Shown: positions 49,400-58,236 of the stretch, piece after piece
How the letters are laid out: the number at the start of each line of letters is the position of its first letter
Numbering within the stretch: position 1 is the stretch's first letter
Assembly (NCBI GenBank): GCA_023701435.1
Contig: JAMPXB010000014.1
Location: 1-64,000 of the forward strand
Reading direction: 5' to 3'
Source of the DNA: Bacteriovoracaceae bacterium
Lineage (GTDB): Bacteria > Bdellovibrionota > Bacteriovoracia > Bacteriovoracales > Bacteriovoracaceae
DNA: 64,000 nucleotides
Program-made: the position numbers and the translations under genes
Notes under the pieces: model-generated
Told to the model about the DNA's origin: nothing
The model's input: only the letters and a program-made list of their open reading frames with translations
Databases searched by the model: none

Positions 49400-50914
49400 A
49401 TGGACGACATGAATTTCCTGCATCAAAGCTTTGATGGATCACTTCTGGCGAATTTTCCGCCCATTATTGTCGTTGAAGACGATAAACTTTTGGGGCTCTC
49501 CCTTAAAAAATATCTCGAGCAGACTTTGAAATTAAAAGTCATGCTATTTTCTAGTTCAGAAGAATGTCTGAATTATTTCGGCCAGTCTCATCCCAAAGAA
49601 ACACCATTCTGTCTGGTGACTGACATCAGTCTGGAACAGGGATCTGACGGTCTGCTGTTAATTGATATTTTAAAAGACCGTGGATTTGAATTTGTATCAA
49701 TTGCCATGACTGGTTTTGCCAGTGTTGAGACCGCCATTGCTGCCACAAAAAAAGGTGTTTTTCACTACCTCACTAAACCTTTTGAGTTAGAGAATTTAAA
49801 GAAGCTGGTCATTCAGGCCCTGCAAACCAAGCTCTCTACTGTTTTCCCTAGAGAGATCATTAGTGAAGGTGAGGGTGTATTTACTGAGTCCCACCGGGCC
49901 CGCATCCCGTCTAAATTAAAGATTGATCGTCCGACGGTAGAAGATCAATTTGAAGGCATGATCGGCCGCTCAAGGGCGATGAAAGACGTTTTCGAGCGTA
50001 TCGGTAAAGTCGCTAAAACTGATTCTACTATATTGATCATGGGACCTTCGGGAACCGGCAAAGAATTGGTGGCTTCGGCCATCCACCGCCTCTCCAGTCG
50101 CGGTCAGAAAAATCGTGTTTCCGTGAACTGTGGTGCCATTCCAGGTGAACTTCTGGAGAGTGAGCTCTTTGGTCATGTCAAAGGTGCCTTCACAGGAGCA
50201 ATTTCCACCCGTAAAGGCCGTTTTGAAATGGCCCAAGGTGGGACGATCTTTTTAGACGAAATCGGTGATATGCCCCAGCTTCTGCAGGTAAAACTGCTAA
50301 GAGTTCTGCAAGAGCGTCAGATTGAGCCAGTAGGTTCTTCTGAAAATGTTCATATTGATGTCAGGGTCATTGCTGCGACCCATAGGGACCTGGAAAAGGC
50401 CGTTCAGGAAGGTAAGTTCCGCGAGGATTTATTTTATCGCTTGAATGTCATTCCGATCAGGATGCCGGCGTTGAAAGAGCGGCGTGAAGATATTCCTCTG
50501 CTTATCTCTCACTTTCTGGACCGATTTGTTTCTGCTGATAGATCCAATGAAATTAGCTTTTCATCGCTGACGATGGATCTTCTGATGGGCTATGACTGGC
50601 CTGGAAACGTCCGCGAGTTGGAGAATGTCATTGAGCGACTGGTTATTCTGCGGGGAGGAAACGAAATTCTCCCAGAAGACCTGCCGGCCAAAATCTTCCG
50701 CTCTAATCCACTGGCGACGAATCAATATAAGACCCTTTTTGAACTGCCCGAAGTAGGGGTAGATCTTAAACAGATCCTATCTGACATTGAAGACTCTTTA
50801 ATCAGACAGGCCATGAACCGTACTCAGGGAAATAAGAATCAGGCTTCCAAGCTGTTGACCCTGAATCGAACTACTCTGATTGAGAAAATGAAAAAGAAAA
50901 ACTTAGAAATCTAA
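49400..50914 (+). CDS. Sigma54-dependent response regulator (NtrC family)
   Basis: Receiver (VVEDDK, LVTDIS, AMTGFA, LTKPF), [21 protein letters not shown], Fis-type HTH; ATG at 49400 after GGAGG. Confidence 0.96.
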   Translation: MDDMNFLHQSFDGSLLANFPPIIVVEDDKLLGLSLKKYLEQTLKLKVMLFSSSEECLNYFGQSHPKETPFCLVTDISLEQGSDGLLLIDILKDRGFEFVSIAMTGFASVETAIAATKKGVFHYLTKPFELENLKKLVIQALQTKLSTVFPREIISEGEGVFTESHRARIPSKLKIDRPTVEDQFEGMIGRSRAMKDVFERIGKVAKTDSTILIMGPSGTGKELVASAIHRLSSRGQKNRVSVNCGAIPGELLESELFGHVKGAFTGAISTRKGRFEMAQGGTIFLDEIGDMPQLLQVKLLRVLQERQIEPVGSSENVHIDVRVIAATHRDLEKAVQEGKFREDLFYRLNVIPIRMPALKERREDIPLLISHFLDRFVSADRSNEISFSSLTMDLLMGYDWPGNVRELENVIERLVILRGGNEILPEDLPAKIFRSNPLATNQYKTLFELPEVGVDLKQILSDIEDSLIRQAMNRTQGNKNQASKLLTLNRTTLIEKMKKKNLEI

Positions 50915-50919
50915 AACTC

Positions 50920-50952
50920 CAAGTGCTTCACCACACAAGAGTGAAGCACTTG
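50920..50952. repeat. Perfect 12-bp inverted repeat after NtrC-family gene
   Basis: CAAGTGCTTCAC / GTGAAGCACTTG with 9-nt loop, no T-tract. Confidence 0.9.
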
Positions 50953-51067
50953 ATCTGCTACAAAAAAATCATCACATTAAAACTTATCATCGTCCGATAA
51001 GAGCCAAAACGCACCTTTGACGAAAGTTTACAACTCCATTAGCCTTAAAAAAAATGGAGAAATGCCT

Positions 51068-51139
51068 ATGAATTATGTTCTATGGGTTTGCTTTGTCATG
51101 CTCTCATTTCTGGTGATGAGTTTAAGTTTCATCAATTAA
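51068..51139 (+). CDS. Putative 23-aa hydrophobic peptide MNYVLWVCFVMLSFLVMSLSFIN
   Basis: GGAG 8 nt upstream of ATG; strongly hydrophobic; not in ORF track because of size. Confidence 0.4.
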   Translation: MNYVLWVCFVMLSFLVMSLSFIN

Positions 51140-51251
51140 AGATGAAAACTTAATTGGGTACAAAGATTTCAATCAACATCTCTTTACTTGTTTTTATAAC
51201 CTAAAAATCTCCCTATACTTCGGGCCTCTTAACTAAACTAAGGAGGACCCT

Positions 51252-51668
51252 TTGAAAAAGTTAATTCTAGCCATCACTTTATTAGCTTCTATGGCAGCAT
51301 CAGCAGGAGAGCTTAAGGTTCTCGATTTGCCTTCTTCTGCCTTGGCCCATGGGCATGTTACGACGCGCTTTGAAATCAATCAATCCGAGGGAACAGCTGG
51401 AGTCTCTGCCACTGTAACCAAAAGAAGACCAGGTCGTGCCGGAGGTTCTAATTATACGAAAACCTTTGAAAAAGAAGTGCCTGAACTAAGCATGGTTGGT
51501 GGAACACTCTCTTTGAATGTAGATGGTGTTTCAGTGGTGTGCGGTACGATGGGAGTCACTCGTATCTTTAAGCGTCCTATTTTAAATCTCAATGGCAATT
51601 GTGATTTAGAAACGAGACGAATTCGGAATGCTGAAGGCAGAAGGTATCAGCTCTTTATTAAGTATTAG
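51252..51668 (+). CDS. Small secreted protein, paralog A
   Basis: TTG start after AAGGAGGA; signal peptide; homologous to 52002-52415. Confidence 0.85.
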   Translation: MKKLILAITLLASMAASAGELKVLDLPSSALAHGHVTTRFEINQSEGTAGVSATVTKRRPGRAGGSNYTKTFEKEVPELSMVGGTLSLNVDGVSVVCGTMGVTRIFKRPILNLNGNCDLETRRIRNAEGRRYQLFIKY

Positions 51669-51677
51669 AAAAACATG

Positions 51678-51707
51678 GAATGCCTCGTTCAAGGGGCATT
51701 CTTTTTT
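51678..51707 (+). terminator. Rho-independent terminator
   Basis: GAATGCC...GGCATTC followed by TTTTTT. Confidence 0.85.
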
Positions 51708-52001
51708 GGAGAGCGTAGCATTGTTGTTGCTGCGGTTTTAGCGAGTAAAACTTATAAGCTTGAGTCCCTCCGTTATGAATTTGTAATCCATTTCCGGTTT
51801 CAAATGAAAGATTTTTCGACTGTAGATGAGTCCAATATTTTGCTCTAGATGAATCTTTACTTCCAGTTACAGGCAGAAACCAAATCAACGAGTCTACCTC
51901 CTGTTTCGACTTTTTACAGTGTCAAAAAGCACCTTTGACAGCTTTTTTTAACTTCTCTAATTTCCGCTTCAACGAAATTTAAACCCTTTGAGAAGGCCCC
52001 G

Positions 52002-52415
52002 ATGAAAAGATTGGTTTTAGTTACAAGTTTATTTGCTTCTTTAGCCGTTTCAGCTGGCGAGCTGAAAGTAAATGATGTGCCTTCTACAAAAATGCCTTAC
52101 GGACACGTTAACACTCAATTTGAAGTTAACCTTCAAGAGGGTACAGCAGGTGTTTCTGCTACTTTTAAGAAAGTAAGACCTCGCAAGTACTCTCGTATTC
52201 AAGTTACAAGCTTTGAAGCAATCGTTCCTGAGCTTTCTATGGTTGGTAATGATCTGATACTTGATGTTGATGGTTCATCAATCACTTGTGGAACAATGGG
52301 TGTAACTAATGTTTTTAAGCTTCCAGCGTTGAAGTTAAACGGAAACTGCTTACTCGAGTCAAAAAGAGTTAAAACTGCTAAAGGCAAACGCTTTCAAGTT
52401 GTTGTTAAGTACTAA
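52002..52415 (+). CDS. Small secreted protein, paralog B
   Basis: Signal peptide; shares SAGELKV, EGTAGVSAT, VPELSMVG, CGTMGVT.FK.P.L.LNGNC with paralog A. Confidence 0.87.
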   Translation: MKRLVLVTSLFASLAVSAGELKVNDVPSTKMPYGHVNTQFEVNLQEGTAGVSATFKKVRPRKYSRIQVTSFEAIVPELSMVGNDLILDVDGSSITCGTMGVTNVFKLPALKLNGNCLLESKRVKTAKGKRFQVVVKY

Positions 52416-52430
52416 TAAAAAAATAGATGA

Positions 52431-52454
52431 ATTGCCTCCGCTTCGGGAGGCAAT
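52431..52454 (-). terminator. Terminator-like hairpin at the convergent end of paralog B and mlaD
   Basis: ATTGCCTCC/GGAGGCAAT stem; on the minus strand followed by TCATCTATTTTTTT. Confidence 0.65.
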
Positions 52455-52455
52455 C

Positions 52456-53298
52456 CTATCTTGTTAGATGTGATTGCTTTTCTGATTCTCTTTGTTCTGA
52501 ATTTTTTATCGATTCTCTAATATAATATTTTATAAGCTTATTTCTCTGGGCTCCTCCTAAAAGGGCACGTAGTTCATCATGTAAGCTTTCATCATAGATA
52601 AGTGAATTCATCGTGCCTGGACCTTTTTCAACCCTGCTCAAAATCCTTTCCAGAGAAGCGGAAGACTTATTCATACTGCTCACCATAGTGCCCATTTGAG
52701 CAGCCTTAAGTTCAGTTGTAACGGCTTCTAGATGTTTTGCTGACTTGTTCAGTGAATTAAACGTTTCAATGATAGTGTTGCCATCGCCAAGTTTAACCAG
52801 GATGTTGTCAAACTTAATGAGAATTCTTTCGGTTACAGTAGCGATGGAATCGCCTTTGGCCACGATTTGTTTCAAGTCAGTGAGGCTCTCAGCAATGAGG
52901 ATGTCTTTTTCGGGGTTAAAAGTAGGGGCTTCTTTGGTGCCATTATAGATTTCAACAAATTTATCGCCTACTAATCCGGCAGTTGTAATGGAAACTCTTG
53001 AGTCTTTTTTTATCCAACGCAATTCTTTTTCAAGAATGGTCATTACCACTTCAACTTCTTCTTCCGAGATAATATTGACACCAGTTACTGAACCTATCCT
53101 TATACCTTTAAGTTCCACATAGGAGCCAGTTTTCAGATTGGAGACATTTTCTACTCTGGCCCTGATGTCTACCTTAGGTTCGAAAACTGCGGTCTCCTTA
53201 CCGATACTGGCAATGATAACCATTAAAACCAGGGTCAGTCCTGCTACAAAAGCCCCAACTTTGACGAGATTGGATTTATCTTTTTTTCTGACTCTCAT
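52456..53298 (-). CDS. mlaD: MCE/MlaD family protein
   Basis: VKVGAFVAGLTLVLMVII, VENVSNLKTGSYVELKGIRIGSVTGVNI. Confidence 0.92.
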   Translation of the reverse strand: MRVRKKDKSNLVKVGAFVAGLTLVLMVIIASIGKETAVFEPKVDIRARVENVSNLKTGSYVELKGIRIGSVTGVNIISEEEVEVVMTILEKELRWIKKDSRVSITTAGLVGDKFVEIYNGTKEAPTFNPEKDILIAESLTDLKQIVAKGDSIATVTERILIKFDNILVKLGDGNTIIETFNSLNKSAKHLEAVTTELKAAQMGTMVSSMNKSSASLERILSRVEKGPGTMNSLIYDESLHDELRALLGGAQRNKLIKYYIRESIKNSEQRESEKQSHLTR

Positions 53299-53305
53299 AT
53301 TGTCC

Positions 53306-54034
53306 TCATTGTCCTAAAAAGCTTTGTACGAATGGATCTTTGCTGTTTTCAAACTCTTCAACCGTGCCGGTAAAGCCAATCATTCCATCTTTTAAAATCA
53401 AAATACGATCACAGATTTTCTTGGCTGCAGGGATATCGTGGGTTACCAGAATTCCTGAAAGACCTTGTTTTTTGAATCGGTTCATAATGTCTAAAACCAT
53501 TTCTATATTTACTGGATCCAGACCGGCCGTCGGTTCATCGTACAGCATGATTTCGGGGCTCAAAACCATGGAGCGGGCAAGGCCAACTCGTTTTTGCATA
53601 CCACCTGATAAATCTGAAGGCATAAGATCTATGGCCTGTTCCAGATTTACGGTTTTAAGAATGTTTCTAACTTTTACTTTTATCTCATCCTCTGTCAGCC
53701 TGCTATGTTCAAAGAGCGGATAGGCGATATTTTCATAAACGGAGATGGAATCAAACAGGGCTGCGTTTTGAAAGGAGTAAGAAATTTTGGTACGGATAGG
53801 ATAGAGCTGCTGCTCTGAAAGATGATCTATCCTTTGCTGATGAAAAAGTATTTCTCCACCTTCTATTTGTTCCAGACCGATTAATGAACGAAGCAGAACT
53901 GATTTTCCTGTTCCAGAATTCCCTAGAAGTCCGATTGTCTCACCGGTCTTAAGGAAAAAGGAGATATCACGATGAACAACTTTTTCGTCGAATCGTTTAA
54001 CTAGATTTTTAACTTCCAGAATATTTTCAGTCAT
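53306..54034 (-). CDS. mlaF: ABC transporter ATPase, MlaF-like
   Basis: LLGNSGTGKSVLLRSLIGL, LSGGMQKRVGLARSMVLSPEIMLYDEPTAGLDP. Confidence 0.95.
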   Translation of the reverse strand: MTENILEVKNLVKRFDEKVVHRDISFFLKTGETIGLLGNSGTGKSVLLRSLIGLEQIEGGEILFHQQRIDHLSEQQLYPIRTKISYSFQNAALFDSISVYENIAYPLFEHSRLTEDEIKVKVRNILKTVNLEQAIDLMPSDLSGGMQKRVGLARSMVLSPEIMLYDEPTAGLDPVNIEMVLDIMNRFKKQGLSGILVTHDIPAAKKICDRILILKDGMIGFTGTVEEFENSKDPFVQSFLGQ

Positions 54035-54037
54035 AGG

Positions 54038-54802
54038 TTAATCAAATAAAAGGATTAAGAGTTTACTGAGGAAAAAATCTGATACCAGAATAATAATGGA
54101 AGTGGTTACGACAACCCATGTGGTGGCCTCTCCAACTCCCTTGGTTCCTTCCTTCGTTTGAAAACCTCTATAACAGGCAATGATGGCGATATTAAATCCA
54201 AAAAAAGCCGTTTTAAACATGGCCCCAAAGACATCTGTAAACTGGACAGTGGACAGGACCTTATTAATATAAAATCCAGGGGGCATTGCGAATTCTGCAT
54301 AAGCAATAGAGAAGCCGCCAATGATACCCATGAATGCTGACAGGGTGGTTAAAAGAGGAAGGGCCAGGACAGTTGACAGGACTCTCGGCACTACCAGTAC
54401 TCTTATCGGATTAGTGCCAAGTGCTCGGATCGCATCAATTTGTTGGGTGACATTCATGGCGCCTATTTCAGCACTAATCCCTGACCCGATCCTTCCCGCA
54501 ATAAGCAGAGAAGTAAAGATAGGTGCCAGCTCCCGCATGAGTGATAGTGAAACGATGGCCGGCACATAGAGGGTGCCCCCAAATTTTGCGAGGCCATATC
54601 CAAATTGCAGAGTCATAACCAGACCGGTCACGATACCGATGACGATAGTGATGGAAAGGGAGCCAACTCCAAGTTGTATGATTTGTTCAAAAAGTCTTCC
54701 CCAGTAGAATGGGCGTGTGAACATACAATAAAAGAAGTCCTTGGAGAGCATGACAAGCTCCCCCAGGATTTTCAAATTTTTTTCTATATGGCCGATCATC
54801 AT
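54038..54802 (-). CDS. mlaE: ABC transporter permease, MlaE-like
   Basis: SLMRELAPIFTSLLIAGRIGSGISAEIGAMNVTQQIDAIRALGTNPI. Confidence 0.96.
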   Translation of the reverse strand: MMIGHIEKNLKILGELVMLSKDFFYCMFTRPFYWGRLFEQIIQLGVGSLSITIVIGIVTGLVMTLQFGYGLAKFGGTLYVPAIVSLSLMRELAPIFTSLLIAGRIGSGISAEIGAMNVTQQIDAIRALGTNPIRVLVVPRVLSTVLALPLLTTLSAFMGIIGGFSIAYAEFAMPPGFYINKVLSTVQFTDVFGAMFKTAFFGFNIAIIACYRGFQTKEGTKGVGEATTWVVVTTSIIILVSDFFLSKLLILLFD

Positions 54803-55278
54803 TTAAAATCCACAGCTTTTAAGAAATCCTGGAAAGAGGAATCACTGATATGAGAAAGCTCTGGATTTATGGATACGAAATCGAAATAGCAGTTATTCCT
54901 GCGGGTATTCAGCAGCCGCAAATTAACTCTCACGCCGTCCACCAGGCCCATCCCTTCTAGTCTGTAGGCTTCCCGGTTATGGAAAGTGGTGTATTCATGA
55001 ACTGAACTCTTGAAGTCGGTTACCGTTTTGAAAGTTTTATTCGCAAGCTGCTCAAGAGGTTGCTCCTGAAACTCTTCACAAAAACTATTGGAGAGCAGGA
55101 TGCGGCCATCTTTTATATTTTTATAAATATAATCTGATCTTTTATCTTTTTCTAAAACCCAGTCTGCTTTTGCAAAGAGAATAGAGTAGTAAGTGCCTTT
55201 GGCTGTTTTAGGTGCTTCGCTTCCTTTAATAAAGAAAGAACAACCTGATAAAAAGAGAAGAGTAATCCAAACCTTCAT
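54799..55278 (-). CDS. Lipoprotein encoded upstream of mlaEFD
   Basis: Lipobox LFLSGC; stop/start overlap with mlaE. Confidence 0.75.
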   Translation of the reverse strand: MKVWITLLFLSGCSFFIKGSEAPKTAKGTYYSILFAKADWVLEKDKRSDYIYKNIKDGRILLSNSFCEEFQEQPLEQLANKTFKTVTDFKSSVHEYTTFHNREAYRLEGMGLVDGVRVNLRLLNTRRNNCYFDFVSINPELSHISDSSFQDFLKAVDFK

Positions 55279-55511
55279 AACGAACCATTTTCAGCGGGTA
55301 ATAGTTGGTAACTAATATTTTAAGTTATTGTATTCCTTCTGGAAATGATGGTTGTGTCAAAGGTTCGACTGAACTTTTTTGCCTATGGGTAAAATTTGTC
55401 TTTTCCAAACTCAAAATGACGTTACAATGAATTTAGCAGGTAAAAAAGACCACATGAAGTGGTCGCGGTTATTATGACTGCAGCCTCAGTAAAGACAGGA
55501 AGTCTTCACGG

Positions 55512-58205
55512 ATGAAAATCTTATCAGCTTTTTTAATGACTATGTGGGTGGCCAGTGCGCTGACTGCTACTTCTGTTTTAGCTGACATCATTAATCAAGA
55601 AAACCTGAAGACCCACCTTCGTTGGAATCTCGTCGTTCCTCGTGATCAGTTTTATATTGTTAAACGCGGGCAGACACTTTTTATAGAGACCGTTAATCTT
55701 GAAATGTTTAAAACTCTCTCAGGAGAGATAGCCAGGCTTAACGCCAATCAACAATATATAGACAGCATTCAGTATTCTAAAGATGATTTTCCGGCCAAGC
55801 CGGCAACCATTGCAGTTAAGCTGAAAGATCCCTCGGTTGAACTTTTCTCTTTCTATCGAGACGCAGACAAAAAATACATTCTGGATTTTTGGATTAATGC
55901 AGATCTCATCACTTCGAGTCCTTCAGCTTTTCGCAAGCCTCTTCCTGTTCCGGCAGAAAATAAGCCAGTGAAAGTGGCCAAAAAAGCGGCTCCTAATAAG
56001 AATGCTCTTCTAACCAGAAAGAGCGCCATATTACCAGTAGTGGAAGTTGCTGCAGCCGATATCAAAGACCAAAAAGTTAATTCAGGGGTCAGGGACTATC
56101 GTTATGGGGCCAGTTTCCTATGGGACTATGAACCAATGATTCCTCAGCTGGAAAAAGACATAAATCTTCAATCGAAGACACCTGATGCGCTTTACCCTAT
56201 CGAAGATCGGGTTAACCTCGACGATGCCAAAGAAGCTCATATGCAGCTTTCAATTAATTTCTATCGGGAGCAGAAATGGGGGCTTATGAATAAGTCCATT
56301 TCACTTTATGAGAAGAAATATGGCAAAGATTCCAACTTTGTTTTTAATGAATTCATTAAGGCTAATGCTCTTCTGAAAGGTAACTTGGCCAAGCCCAATC
56401 GCGGAATTACTCAATCAGCCATGGTTCTTCTTTCCAATATTAAGGATATGACCAAAGAGTACGCCGTAAAGTCGGCTATTCTTCGTTATCTCATTCAGTA
56501 CAGTGTAGACATGAGAGATCATGTGAAGGCGCTGGAGTTATCGAAAGAATTGTATGTCGAGGCAAGAGGGGACTATGATCAGACGATGGTCATTCAATCG
56601 GCTCTTACTATTCTTCATTCTCTTGCCGAACTCAGACAAGTGGAAAAGATTGAAGCATTCTTGAATGAGAATAAAAAAATCGACAGTATCCTTCCTCCTC
56701 AAATGAGCATGGCCTACATGACTTTTGCCATGCTTTCCAAAGGGGAGACAGATAATCTGATTAAGCGTTACAAAATGGTAGAGAAGTCGCTCGCCAAACC
56801 AATACATCCGGCGATCCTCTACAATCTCGGTGAGAGTCTGTTCCGTCGCGGTGATTTTGAAGGTTCCATCAAAGCCTTTGATGAATTCATTGCCAATTAC
56901 TCTTATCTTCTCCAGGCTCCCCATGCCCGCCTGCGCCTGGCAACGGCCTATGAGTTGCTCGATCGTCCAACGGATGAAACCCTGGTTCTCTACAAAAATG
57001 CCATTGACCGTTCAACCTCTCCTGAAATTCGTTATGAGGCTAAGCTTCGTTATGTGGCGATGAATCTTCTCCGTAAAATCAGACCAACCGAAGCCGACAA
57101 AGAAACAGAAGTTTTCCTGGAACAGTCTCCTGATGAATCCAAGGCGCTTGATCTTAATTTGAAAAAACTTCTGTGGCTGGTACGGTTGAGACTGTTTATT
57201 ACCAACAAGGATTTTGATAAGGCCCTGGCCTATTTAACCACTATTCCACTGGACTCATTGAAGCCAGCTGAGAGACGGGTCTTTGAAGGTGACGGAGCTG
57301 AGATTGTTTACGGAATGATCCAGGATGCTTATCTCAAAGAGGACTACGCTAAAGTCGTAAAAATCTGGGAGATTTACAAAGACAAGTTTGAGACCAAAGT
57401 TGCCAGAAATGTTTATATGAATTTTGTTGTTTGTGATGCCTTCATTAAGCTTGGTCTTTATAAGAGTTACGATCGGGCGCTTGCCAGTCTTAAAAATGCC
57501 CAAAAAGAAGAGCCCCGGACATTTCCATTGTGGGTTGACCGTCTAAAAACAACAAATCTTGATCAGATGATGGAAGAGCTAACTCTCATCCGTTTAGTGG
57601 CGGACTCCAATTGGACTGAAGCTGAAGCCAAGTTGGCCTCTTATCCAGTGTCACTTAGGGACTCTTTGAACTATCCTTTTTACAGGGGTGTGATTGATTT
57701 CAATCAGAAAAACTACTCTGAAGCCATCCTCGAATTCGAAAAAGTACTCGTTAAACAGAATCCCGAAAATCAGCTGACTCCACGGCAAACAGCAGATCTT
57801 TTAATGGGTTACGTTGAGTCTTTATATCAGTTAAAAGACCAGGAACGTTTCAAGACAGTGGTCCGAGCGCTTAATGATGATATCGGCCGCTCAAAGTCGG
57901 CACCGATCTTGAATATCTCCGAGCGAATCAACTATCTCCTCATAGAAGCCTATGCGGGGGAGTTGAAGCCAGAATGGAAGGAGCTCGAAGTGATGACAAA
58001 GACGTTCAGGGAAAAATATCAAAAATCTCCTTACACTGCACGAATCGGCTATCTTTATGGGCTATCATTAATAAAGAATGCCAAAGTGCCTGAAGGGCGT
58101 GAGGTCTTTACCCTTTTAACAAATGATAAAGATGTTCCTTCTCACATTAAGGAAATGTGCAGGAGTGAATTGGCGACACTCGAACTGATAGAAAAGAAAT
58201 TATAA
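55512..58205 (+). CDS. Large TPR-repeat secreted protein preceding flagellar genes
   Basis: Signal peptide, 897 aa, multiple TPR-like segments (AILYNLGESLFRRGDFEGSIKAFDEFI). Confidence 0.8.
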   Translation: MKILSAFLMTMWVASALTATSVLADIINQENLKTHLRWNLVVPRDQFYIVKRGQTLFIETVNLEMFKTLSGEIARLNANQQYIDSIQYSKDDFPAKPATIAVKLKDPSVELFSFYRDADKKYILDFWINADLITSSPSAFRKPLPVPAENKPVKVAKKAAPNKNALLTRKSAILPVVEVAAADIKDQKVNSGVRDYRYGASFLWDYEPMIPQLEKDINLQSKTPDALYPIEDRVNLDDAKEAHMQLSINFYREQKWGLMNKSISLYEKKYGKDSNFVFNEFIKANALLKGNLAKPNRGITQSAMVLLSNIKDMTKEYAVKSAILRYLIQYSVDMRDHVKALELSKELYVEARGDYDQTMVIQSALTILHSLAELRQVEKIEAFLNENKKIDSILPPQMSMAYMTFAMLSKGETDNLIKRYKMVEKSLAKPIHPAILYNLGESLFRRGDFEGSIKAFDEFIANYSYLLQAPHARLRLATAYELLDRPTDETLVLYKNAIDRSTSPEIRYEAKLRYVAMNLLRKIRPTEADKETEVFLEQSPDESKALDLNLKKLLWLVRLRLFITNKDFDKALAYLTTIPLDSLKPAERRVFEGDGAEIVYGMIQDAYLKEDYAKVVKIWEIYKDKFETKVARNVYMNFVVCDAFIKLGLYKSYDRALASLKNAQKEEPRTFPLWVDRLKTTNLDQMMEELTLIRLVADSNWTEAEAKLASYPVSLRDSLNYPFYRGVIDFNQKNYSEAILEFEKVLVKQNPENQLTPRQTADLLMGYVESLYQLKDQERFKTVVRALNDDIGRSKSAPILNISERINYLLIEAYAGELKPEWKELEVMTKTFREKYQKSPYTARIGYLYGLSLIKNAKVPEGREVFTLLTNDKDVPSHIKEMCRSELATLELIEKKL

Positions 58206-58236
58206 TGAACCAATCTAACAACGGACAGGAGGTCTA

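Noticed and set aside
51658-51888. Minus-strand 76-aa ORF between the two paralogs
   Set aside because: Possible remnant, but no start context or recognisable motif, and it overlaps the terminator of paralog A
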